A stretch of DNA of 21,795 nucleotides from Actinomycetota bacterium (GTDB lineage Bacteria > Actinomycetota > Actinomycetes > Nanopelagicales > Nanopelagicaceae): assembly GCA_005777515.1 (NCBI GenBank), contig SXMA01000066.1:1-21795 (forward strand), given 5' to 3'. Below the pieces are notes generated by a model, which saw nothing but the letters and a program-made list of their open reading frames with translations, ran no database searches and was not told the origin of the DNA. Shown piece after piece: positions 15,168 to 21,795 of this stretch (position 1 is its first letter; every line of letters begins with the position of its first letter). Made by a program: the position numbers and the translations under genes.

Positions 15168-16892
15168 TCAACCTAGCAATTTAACTAAGTGAGATGCGAT
15201 CTCGCTAAGTGCAATCTCTGACTTCTCACCACTTCGTCTAATACGGAATTCAACTTGACCCTGGGCCAGACTCTTACCAAATATCAAGATATAAGGATTG
15301 CCAATTAGCTCTGCATCTTTGAACTTAACTCCAGGGCTTGCCTCGCGTCTATCATCAATCATCACGCTAATACCTTTTGCCTCTAACTCTTTTCCGATTC
15401 TCTCCGCTTGAATAAATGGCTCATCATCCCTACCCGTTGCCACAATATGGACTTTTGCTGGCGCAATTTCATCTGGCCAGATAATTCCGATTTCATCATG
15501 GCTCTGCTCAGCAATTGCAGCTAGAGCTCTAGTAACACCAATGCCATATGAGCCCATAGTGACAACCTGTGATTTTCCTTGGCCATCAAGAACTGTTAAA
15601 TCAAGTGCTTGGGCATACTTTCGCCCCAACTGGAAAATATGACCAATTTCAATTGCGCGATCAATAATTATTGGGCTATCACAGCTTGGACATGGATCGC
15701 CTTGGTTAATTTCAACTGCTTCAATAAATCCATCAACGTTAAAGTCGCGACCATGGGTGACATAGCGCATATGTTTATTCTTAGTGTTAGCACCTGTTAT
15801 CCAGTGTGAGCCAACAACAACTGATGGATCTGCATAGAGCTTGATTCCTAATTTCTTAGAATCTTGCGGGCCAACATATCCTTTTACGAGGCCAGGATTT
15901 TTTGCAAAGTCTGCATCCTCAAATAAGCGAAGTTCTTTAACTCCAGCAAGATTTGCTTCAACCCGCTTGAGATCAACCTGGCGATCACCTGGAATTAGTA
16001 TTGAAATTACCTGCCCATCTGCCACAAGCAAGATGTTCTTTAAGGTATCGGATGCGTTTATATCTGCCTGATACTTCTGATTCATAACCGCAACAAGGCT
16101 TTCAATAGTTGGAGTATCTGGAGTATCAAGAAGCTCCATCTCAGGTGCCTTTGCTATCTCTCTTTTACTAACCTTACTAATCATCGCTTCAACATTTGCT
16201 GCATACCCACATTTAGGACAGAGCACATAAGTATCTTCACCTGTTGAGCATGGAGCTAAGAACTCTTCAGATTTTGAGCCTCCCATTGCGCCAGAGACAG
16301 CAGAGACGATATTAAATTTAAGTTCTAGGCGATTAAAAGTTTCTATGTAGGCAGCCCGATGCTTCTGATATGAAACTTCAAGTCCAGCATCATCTAAATC
16401 AAATGAATAAGAGTCTTTCATAATAAATTCGCGCCCACGAATAATTCCACTTCTAGGACGGGCTTCATCGCGATATTTAGTTTGGATTTGATAGATGGAA
16501 AGTGGAAGATCTTTATATGAGGAGTACTCGCCCTTCACCATCAGAGTAAACATCTCTTCATGGGTTGGCCCTAGTAGATAGTCACTCCCTTTTCGATCCT
16601 GGAGCCTAAATAAAGCAGGTCCATACTCTTCCCAGCGATTACTTTTCTCATAAGGATCTTTAGGAAGAAGCGCTGGAAAATGAACTTCTTGAAAGCCCGC
16701 TTTATCCATCTCATCTCTTATTACTCTTTCAACATTTCTAAGAGCAATTACCCCGAGTGGCAACCAAGAAAATATTCCGGCAGCAATTGGGCGGATATAT
16801 CCCGCTCTAACTAGGAGCTTATGGCTTGCAACCGAGGCATCTGATGGGTCATCTCTAAGCGTGCGCAGAAAGAGAGATGACATCTTTAACAT
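15168..16892 (-). CDS. proS: Prolyl-tRNA synthetase (bacterial type with editing insertion)
   Basis: Class II synthetase charging tRNA(Pro). Length 574 aa and the long segment between motifs 2 and 3 (about residues 225-395) show the INS editing domain that clears mischarged Ala-tRNA(Pro). Motif 1 lies near residues 64-77 (AGFQEVHFPALLP), the T110-H111-E112 proline-binding loop follows LLGP, motif 2 is YRDEARPRSGIIRGREF (140-156), and motif 3 is MGSYGIGVTRAL near 445. A CPKC pair near 220 and CPSC near 405 flank the insertion. Start is ATG at 16892, with an alternative ATG three codons downstream. No clear ribosome-binding site; a small hairpin fills the 18-bp gap after ispG. Confidence 0.97.
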   Translation of the reverse strand: MLKMSSLFLRTLRDDPSDASVASHKLLVRAGYIRPIAAGIFSWLPLGVIALRNVERVIRDEMDKAGFQEVHFPALLPKDPYEKSNRWEEYGPALFRLQDRKGSDYLLGPTHEEMFTLMVKGEYSSYKDLPLSIYQIQTKYRDEARPRSGIIRGREFIMKDSYSFDLDDAGLEVSYQKHRAAYIETFNRLELKFNIVSAVSGAMGGSKSEEFLAPCSTGEDTYVLCPKCGYAANVEAMISKVSKREIAKAPEMELLDTPDTPTIESLVAVMNQKYQADINASDTLKNILLVADGQVISILIPGDRQVDLKRVEANLAGVKELRLFEDADFAKNPGLVKGYVGPQDSKKLGIKLYADPSVVVGSHWITGANTKNKHMRYVTHGRDFNVDGFIEAVEINQGDPCPSCDSPIIIDRAIEIGHIFQLGRKYAQALDLTVLDGQGKSQVVTMGSYGIGVTRALAAIAEQSHDEIGIIWPDEIAPAKVHIVATGRDDEPFIQAERIGKELEAKGISVMIDDRREASPGVKFKDAELIGNPYILIFGKSLAQGQVEFRIRRSGEKSEIALSEIASHLVKLLG

Positions 16893-16894
16893 AG

Positions 16895-16908
16895 CGCTAA
16901 GCCTAGCG
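16895..16908 (-). promoter_or_regulatory. Short hairpin between ispG and proS
   Basis: On the transcribed strand CGCTA-GGCT-TAGCG is a perfect 5-bp stem with a 4-nt loop, ending two bases before the proS ATG and starting two bases after the ispG stop. The same bases contain TAGGCT, a possible leaderless -10 box seven bases from the ATG. Either reading is tentative. Confidence 0.3.
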
Positions 16909-16910
16909 AA

Positions 16911-18062
16911 TTACTTTACGTTTACTGTTGGTTCTCCCGATGCGACACCAGCAGCTTCCATTTCCTCTGCAAGGCGCATCGCCTCCTCTATCAAAGTTTC
17001 AACAATCTGCGCCTCAGGAACTGTTTTTATTACTTCACCTTTAACAAATATCTGACCTTTGCCATTACCTGATGCAACGCCAAGATCTGCCTCTCGCGCC
17101 TCCCCTGGTCCATTAACAACGCAGCCCATAACCGCAACGCGAAGCGGAACTGTCATTCCCTCAAGGCCTGCTTGTACTTTCTCTGCAAGTGAATAGACAT
17201 CTACTTGAGCGCGGCCACAAGATGGGCAAGAAACGATTTCTAATTTTCGCTGTCTTAAATTAAGAGACTCTAAAATAGAAATACCAACTTTAACTTCCTC
17301 AACTGGAGGAGCAGAGAGTGAGACTCGAATTGTGTCGCCGATTCCCTCTGCTAGTAATACTGCGAATGCTGTTGCAGACTTTATAGTTCCTTGGAATAAC
17401 GGACCAGCCTCTGTTACTCCCAAGTGAAGCGGATAATCACACTTTGCAGCAAGGAGCCGGTATGCCTTAATCATCGTTACTGGATCATGATGCTTAACCG
17501 AAATTTTGATATCTCTAAAGCCATGCTCTTCAAATAATCCAGCTTCCCAGAGCGCTGATTCAACTAGCGCCTCCGGGGTTGCTTTTCCATACTTTGATAA
17601 AAGTCTTGGATCAAGTGAGCCAGCATTAACTCCGATTCGAATTGGAATTCCAGCATCTCCTGCAGCTTTCGCAACTTCCTTTACCTTGTCATCAAATTGT
17701 TTAATATTTCCAGGATTTACTCTAACCGCAGCGCATCCTGCATCAATTGCTGCGAAGATATATTTGGGTTGAAAGTGAATATCTGCGATAACAGGAATTT
17801 GGGATTTTCTGGCAATGTCTTTTAGCGCATCAGCATCATCTTGGCTAGGAACAGCAACTCTGACTATCTGACATCCTGAGGCAGTTAACTCAGCAATCTG
17901 TTGCAAGGTTGAGTTCACATCAGCGGTAAGTGTGGTGCACATCGATTGAACTGATACTGGCGCATCTCCCCCAACTAAAACGCTTCCTACTTTTAGCTGG
18001 CGAGATTTACGGCGCGGGGCAAGAACTTGCGGCGGCGCAGAAGGAATTCCCAGATCAACCAT
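16911..18062 (-). CDS. ispG: 4-hydroxy-3-methylbut-2-en-1-yl diphosphate synthase IspG
   Basis: Iron-sulfur enzyme of the MEP pathway that reductively converts methylerythritol cyclodiphosphate to HMBPP. TIM-barrel N-terminal domain, then the C-terminal cluster domain with ligands Cys279 and Cys282 (CPSCGR), Cys314 ([11 protein letters not shown]) and Glu321. These match E. coli Cys270/273/305 and Glu312 with a constant offset of 9. [11 protein letters not shown] (39-49) and DIHFQPK (94-100) are further signatures. Length 383 aa is the compact bacterial form. The ATG at 18062 has AGGAG upstream, formed partly by the rseP stop. It lies in the dxr-rip1-ispG group conserved in Actinobacteria. 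The last residues (about 355-383) form an acidic helical tail. Confidence 0.97.
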   Translation of the reverse strand: MVDLGIPSAPPQVLAPRRKSRQLKVGSVLVGGDAPVSVQSMCTTLTADVNSTLQQIAELTASGCQIVRVAVPSQDDADALKDIARKSQIPVIADIHFQPKYIFAAIDAGCAAVRVNPGNIKQFDDKVKEVAKAAGDAGIPIRIGVNAGSLDPRLLSKYGKATPEALVESALWEAGLFEEHGFRDIKISVKHHDPVTMIKAYRLLAAKCDYPLHLGVTEAGPLFQGTIKSATAFAVLLAEGIGDTIRVSLSAPPVEEVKVGISILESLNLRQRKLEIVSCPSCGRAQVDVYSLAEKVQAGLEGMTVPLRVAVMGCVVNGPGEAREADLGVASGNGKGQIFVKGEVIKTVPEAQIVETLIEEAMRLAEEMEAAGVASGEPTVNVK

Positions 18063-18076
18063 GGCCCTATTCTCTC

Positions 18077-19258
18077 CTAAAGATTGAGGTTAATTGGATT
18101 GAAAATATCAGCAATTAGCAAAATCACAGTTAGAACTAGAAGAACGGCAAAGACCACCAAGGTAATCGGGGTGAGCTTTTCCACATCAACCGGCCCGGGA
18201 TCGGCCTTTCCTCTCATAGTTGCAATCCTTCGCCTGATCGCCTCATAGCTAGCAACAGCCATATGGCCACCATCGAGTGGAAGAATTGGTAGCAGATTAA
18301 AGATTCCCACAAAGATATTAAGTGAAGCCACGATGAGAATAAAGGTAGCGACCTTCTCGCCAGTGCTTAAGTTTCCACTAGAAACTGTCTCACCACTTGC
18401 TCTTGCAACTCCAACGATTCCAACTAAACCTTGCGAATTTCTCTCCTGCCCAAAAAATGTCTGGCCAATTAAAGAAGGAATCTGCGAAGGAAGTGAAATC
18501 AGAGCCTTTATTGAGCCTTCAAAGATTGCTCCAGTTGTTCTTGCACTTGAAGCTGCGGCCTTTATTGGATTTTGTCTCACTAGACCAAATTCATTAATGA
18601 TTCCAAGAAAACCTCTGGAATCTCCTTCAACAACTCTTGTTGCTGGAGTGATGGCAATATTTATTACCTGCCCATCTCTTTTAATTAGTAATGTTATTTC
18701 TCGCTCTGCGGAGGCTCGAAGTATCTCTGCTGATTCTTTCCAGGCAAGCTCCTGGCCATTTACTCCGAGGATTTCATCTCCTGGCATTAAACCTGAGCGC
18801 TTAGCTGGAGAAATTGGATCACCGGCTTGGCAGGTGCTCTCTTTAGGAACGCAAGGAAGCACTTGAGAAATCGTTGGAAGAACTTGTGATGTCCCAATTC
18901 CTGCAAAGAGAGTAAAGAGAAGAAAAAGCGCTAAAACAAAATGTAGAAAAGATCCTGCTCCAAGAACCACTAACTTCTTCGGAGCAGATGCTAGATAAAA
19001 AGCTCTTGGTTTAAATTCATCAGCTAACTCCTCATTTGGCGACATGCCAGAGATCTTGCAATAACCACCAGCAGGGATTGCCTTTATTCCAAACTCTGTC
19101 TCACCGCGCTGGGTTGACCATAGACGCTTTCCAAAACCTACAAAGAATTCAGTGACTCTCATTCCATAACGTTTAGCAGTTATGTAATGTCCATATTCAT
19201 GAATCATCACTGAAATAAGCAGAGCCAGAATGAAGGCAATGACTCCAAGAAATCCCAT
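18077..19258 (-). CDS. rseP: Site-2 protease RseP/Rip1-like, M50 family with PDZ domain
   Basis: Intramembrane zinc metalloprotease that cleaves anti-sigma factors and other membrane substrates after a first cut (regulated intramembrane proteolysis). The zinc site HEYGH is at residues 20-24 in the first membrane helix, and the third ligand is Asp329 in [12 protein letters not shown] near the C-terminus. A PDZ domain (about 150-210; [15 protein letters not shown]) lies between, with two more membrane helices. Length 393 aa is close to M. tuberculosis Rip1. The ATG at 19258 is preceded by GGAGAAGGGG. It is 13 bp after dxr and 14 bp before ispG, and its TAG stop forms part of the ispG ribosome-binding site. 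Its natural substrates are not encoded nearby. Confidence 0.95.
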   Translation of the reverse strand: MGFLGVIAFILALLISVMIHEYGHYITAKRYGMRVTEFFVGFGKRLWSTQRGETEFGIKAIPAGGYCKISGMSPNEELADEFKPRAFYLASAPKKLVVLGAGSFLHFVLALFLLFTLFAGIGTSQVLPTISQVLPCVPKESTCQAGDPISPAKRSGLMPGDEILGVNGQELAWKESAEILRASAEREITLLIKRDGQVINIAITPATRVVEGDSRGFLGIINEFGLVRQNPIKAAASSARTTGAIFEGSIKALISLPSQIPSLIGQTFFGQERNSQGLVGIVGVARASGETVSSGNLSTGEKVATFILIVASLNIFVGIFNLLPILPLDGGHMAVASYEAIRRRIATMRGKADPGPVDVEKLTPITLVVFAVLLVLTVILLIADIFNPINLNL

Positions 19259-19271
19259 AACCCCTTCTCCC

Positions 19272-20408
19272 CTAGCTCTTCTTCAATACTTCTTTTGCAT
19301 ACATCCGCGCATCCTTCTCAATAGCGCTGACATCTGAGATATCTCTAATTCTAGAAGGCGCACTAACTGATAACTTATCCACAACCTTTTCAATAGTATC
19401 AACTATTGCAGTGAATGCGATCGCCTCCTTCATAAATGCAGCGACTGCTACCTCATTTGCTGCGTTATAAATTGCAGCAACTGAAGATCCTAGAGCGCCA
19501 GCTCTTCTTGCAAGTTGCACTGCTGGAAATCTCTTTTCATCTATTGGCTCAAAGTCCCAACTCTGCTTGGCGCTCCAATTAATTGGAGCCATAGCCCCGC
19601 CTACTCTATTTGGATAAGCAAGAGCGTAGGCAATTGGCCCCTTCATATCAGGAGGTGATGCTTGAGCAATAGTTGAGCCATCTTTAAATTCCACAAGAGA
19701 GTGAACAATTGATTGTGGATGAATTACTGCTTCGATCTTTGAGTAGGCAATATCAAAGAGATAGTGCGCCTCAATAATCTCAAGACCTTTATTTACTAGC
19801 GTCGCAGAGTTGATAGTAACAACTGGCCCCATAGACCAGGTGGGATGTGCAAGTGCATCTGCTAATTTAACCCTAGATAAATCTTGTCGATCTCTAAAAG
19901 GGCCGCCACTTGCGGTGAGAATTAACTTAGAAACATCACTCGCGCGCCCTGCGCTCATTGCTTGAAAGAGAGCCGAGTGCTCCGAATCAACTGGAATTAT
20001 TTTCTCGCTTCCATATGCCATCACCAATTCTCCACCAGCAACTAGAGATTCCTTATTGGCAAGGGCTACTTTATTTCCTGAAGCTAGAGCTGCAAGAGTT
20101 GGACCAAGGCCAATAGATCCAGTAATTGCATTTAGAACTACATCGCAAGTAAGCGATGCAATCTGCTCTGAAGCTTGGGCTCCATCTATAACTTTTGCTC
20201 CAGATAGATCTCCCTTTAGTTCTTGCGCTCCGCTACTAACTCCAACTATTGGGACCTTAAAATCTCTAACCTGCTTGGCCAATAACGTAAAGTTATTTCC
20301 CCCCGCGCTAAGGCCAACTACTCTAAAGAGTTCAGGGTTTGCAGCGATAACCTCTAAGGCTTGAACCCCAATGGAGCCGGTGGAGCCTAAAATCACAATA
20401 TCGCGCAC
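19272..20408 (-). CDS. dxr: 1-deoxy-D-xylulose 5-phosphate reductoisomerase
   Basis: Makes methylerythritol 4-phosphate from DXP with NADPH, the committed step of the MEP isoprenoid pathway. NADPH loop GSTGSIG at 8-14, LANKES near 116-121, divalent-metal ligands Asp141 and Glu143 in PVDSEHSA and Glu210 in NKGLEIIEA, and the substrate loop ASGGPFRD at 166-173. Length 378 aa is normal. The start is GTG at 20408; the ATG at 20415 is out of frame and soon stops. GAGAAG eight bases upstream is a fair ribosome-binding site. It is the first gene of the 16-gene minus-strand block, divergent from gabT across 53 bp. TAACCT at 20429-20434 (minus strand) is a weak -10 candidate. Confidence 0.97.
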   Translation of the reverse strand: MRDIVILGSTGSIGVQALEVIAANPELFRVVGLSAGGNNFTLLAKQVRDFKVPIVGVSSGAQELKGDLSGAKVIDGAQASEQIASLTCDVVLNAITGSIGLGPTLAALASGNKVALANKESLVAGGELVMAYGSEKIIPVDSEHSALFQAMSAGRASDVSKLILTASGGPFRDRQDLSRVKLADALAHPTWSMGPVVTINSATLVNKGLEIIEAHYLFDIAYSKIEAVIHPQSIVHSLVEFKDGSTIAQASPPDMKGPIAYALAYPNRVGGAMAPINWSAKQSWDFEPIDEKRFPAVQLARRAGALGSSVAAIYNAANEVAVAAFMKEAIAFTAIVDTIEKVVDKLSVSAPSRIRDISDVSAIEKDARMYAKEVLKKS

Positions 20409-20461
20409 GGGTCCATCTTCTCAGAAATAGGTTAAATAGATGGAAAAGATAGAATAGGTAG
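20409..20461. promoter_or_regulatory. Divergent dxr/gabT promoter region
   Basis: This 53-bp A/T-rich gap must hold the promoters for both the large minus-strand block and gabT. On the plus strand TAGAAT (20450-20455) is a good -10 box ending six bases before the gabT ATG. On the minus strand TAACCT (20429-20434) could serve dxr. Neither has a recognisable -35. The close spacing means transcription initiation in the two directions could interfere. Confidence 0.45.
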
Positions 20462-21795
20462 ATGAGTTCAGGGCCACATCTCGAGCAGGTGAGAAAACTT
20501 CTTACCCCAATTCCTGGACCAAAGTCCCAAGAACTTATTAAGCGTAGAGCAGAGGCAGTCTCGGCCTCACTTGGAATGGCAATTCCTGTTGTAGTTGAAA
20601 AAGCTGGTGGCGGGGTAATTGTTGATGTTGATGGAAACTCCATTATCGATATGGGGGCAGGAATTGCAGTTGTAAATGTTGGAAACTCAGCTGATCGAGT
20701 TGTAAAAAATGTGAAGCAGCAAGTAGAGGCATTTACCCATACCTGTTTCATGATCGCCCCTTACATGGGATATATCCAGGTCTGTGAAGCGCTCAATCGT
20801 TTGACGCCAGGAGATCATAAGAAGAAATCAGCTCTCTTTAATTCAGGTGCTGAAGCGGTTGAAAACGCGGTCAAGATTGCTCGCAATTTCACTAAACGCC
20901 AAGCAGTTGTTGTCTTTGAACATGGCTATCACGGCAGAACTAATCTAACGATGGCAATGACTGCTAAGAACATGCCATATAAAGATGGTTTTGGGCCATT
21001 TACTCCTGAGGTTTATCGCATGCCATTGTCTTATCCCTATCGCTGCGATTCCTGCTCTGGGTCCTGCCAAGAATCAGTTTTAGATACTGTGCTTCATAAG
21101 ATTGAGAAAGAAATCGGCGCAAAAAATGTTGCCTGCATCGTTATCGAACCAATCCTTGGCGAAGGCGGCTTTATCGTTCCTTGCAAAGGATTTCTTCCAG
21201 GCCTTAGTAAGTTCTGCCAAGAAAATGGAATTCTCTTTATTGCAGATGAGGTGCAGACTGGCTTTGCAAGAACTGGTCAGATGTTTGCCTGCGAGGATGA
21301 ATCAATCGTTCCAGATCTAATCACTACAGCTAAGGGAATTGCAGGCGGCCTTCCACTTGCAGCAGTTACAGGAAGAGCTGATGTAATGGACTCTATCCAT
21401 GCCAGCGGTCTTGGTGGAACATTTGGTGGATCACCTATCGCCTGCGCAGCCGCCCTTGGCGCTATTGCAACAATTGAGGAAGAAAACTTAGTTGAGCGGG
21501 CAAATGAGCTTGGTTTAATTATGCGTAAGAGCCTTGAGGCTATGAAGAAGAAATATCCAATTATTGGAGATGTTAGAGGGCGCGGGGCAATGCAGGCAAT
21601 TGAATTAGTAATTCCTGGGTCTAAAGAGCCAAATCCAAGCGCTCTGACATCGACTATTAAGTACTGCCAGCAAAATGGCGTTCTAATTCTCTCTGCTGGA
21701 ACTTATAGCAATGTAATCAGGCTCTTGCCACCACTTGTCATGCCAGAGCACCTTCTTAAAGAAGCTTTGGAAGTTCTTGAAGCAGGTCTTGCTCA
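20462..21795 (+). CDS. gabT: 4-aminobutyrate aminotransferase (3' end cut by window edge)
   Basis: PLP-dependent class III aminotransferase that moves the amino group of GABA to 2-oxoglutarate. I translated it directly from ATG at 20462; 444 codons are visible without a stop, close to the full family length (about 440-450). The PLP pocket is clear: NSGAEAVENAVKIAR, HGYHGRTNLTMAMT, Asp262 in IADEVQTGF, and the Schiff-base Lys291 in TAKGIAGGLP, 29 residues apart as in E. coli GabT (Asp239/Lys268). A cysteine-rich loop, Cys195-x2-Cys198-x3-Cys202, lies in the middle of the protein. No good Shine-Dalgarno is present, and a -10 box ends six bases upstream, so the mRNA is probably leaderless. gabD may lie beyond the edge; that is a guess. 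Confidence 0.93.
   Translation, partial: MSSGPHLEQVRKLLTPIPGPKSQELIKRRAEAVSASLGMAIPVVVEKAGGGVIVDVDGNSIIDMGAGIAVVNVGNSADRVVKNVKQQVEAFTHTCFMIAPYMGYIQVCEALNRLTPGDHKKKSALFNSGAEAVENAVKIARNFTKRQAVVVFEHGYHGRTNLTMAMTAKNMPYKDGFGPFTPEVYRMPLSYPYRCDSCSGSCQESVLDTVLHKIEKEIGAKNVACIVIEPILGEGGFIVPCKGFLPGLSKFCQENGILFIADEVQTGFARTGQMFACEDESIVPDLITTAKGIAGGLPLAAVTGRADVMDSIHASGLGGTFGGSPIACAAALGAIATIEEENLVERANELGLIMRKSLEAMKKKYPIIGDVRGRGAMQAIELVIPGSKEPNPSALTSTIKYCQQNGVLILSAGTYSNVIRLLPPLVMPEHLLKEALEVLEAGLA

Noticed and set aside
18333..18866. 177-codon plus-strand open reading opposite rseP
   Set aside because: It lies wholly antisense to a complete, motif-bearing rseP and shows no ribosome-binding site or recognisable domain.
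1..21795. tRNA, rRNA, CRISPR, insertion sequence, prophage, toxin-antitoxin or biosynthetic cluster
   Set aside because: I looked for clover-leaf ends, evenly spaced repeats, transposase motifs and terminal repeats and found none. Gene content is housekeeping plus two small transporters, a glutaredoxin and gabT.

Overview
The window looks like the chromosome of a low- to mid-GC actinobacterium with a compact genome. By eye GC is in the mid-40s percent; I did not compute it. Three things point to Actinobacteria: an actinobacterial-type ThyX, a ProS with an editing insertion, and gene order that follows the Mycobacterium tuberculosis order dapA-thyX ... dapB-pepR-pnp-rpsO-ribF-truB ... rbfA-infB-nusA-rimP ... 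proS ... ispG-rip1-dxr, with most intervening genes removed. Low GC, tiny spacers and many GTG starts would fit a streamlined freshwater lineage such as acI/Nanopelagicales. That placement is inference.

Layout. At the left edge are dapA (3' end cut by the window) and thyX on the minus strand. Next comes a plus-strand pair, azlC-azlD, a branched-chain amino acid exporter. It converges on a minus-strand block of 16 genes running without interruption from dxr (20408) down to a glutaredoxin-like gene (2677). In transcription order these are dxr, rseP/rip1, ispG, proS, a TauE/SafE permease, rimP, nusA, infB, rbfA, truB, ribF, rpsO, pnp, an M16 peptidase, dapB and the glutaredoxin. At the right edge, divergent from dxr, gabT runs off the window with only a few codons missing at most.

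How they work together. The block carries the ribosome maturation, transcription and translation core (rimP, nusA, infB, rbfA, truB, rpsO), RNA turnover (pnp), isoprenoid precursor synthesis by the MEP pathway (dxr, ispG), a site-2 protease, proline charging, flavin cofactor synthesis (ribF), and two steps of the lysine/diaminopimelate pathway (dapA, dapB). The one-carbon enzyme thyX (FAD and folate dependent) sits beside dapA. Many junctions are 0-14 bp or 4-bp overlaps, and twice a stop codon lies inside the next gene's ribosome-binding site, so much of the block is probably translationally coupled.

No stretch over 300 bases lacks a gene. The three longest gaps (nusA-infB, 170 bp; rpsO-pnp, 151 bp; ribF-rpsO, 125 bp) each hold inverted repeats on the transcribed strand, and they are the best places to look for undescribed regulation. 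I saw no tRNA, rRNA, insertion sequence, CRISPR array, phage gene or other mobile element. This is mainly a housekeeping region, and I did not find a novel multi-gene system.
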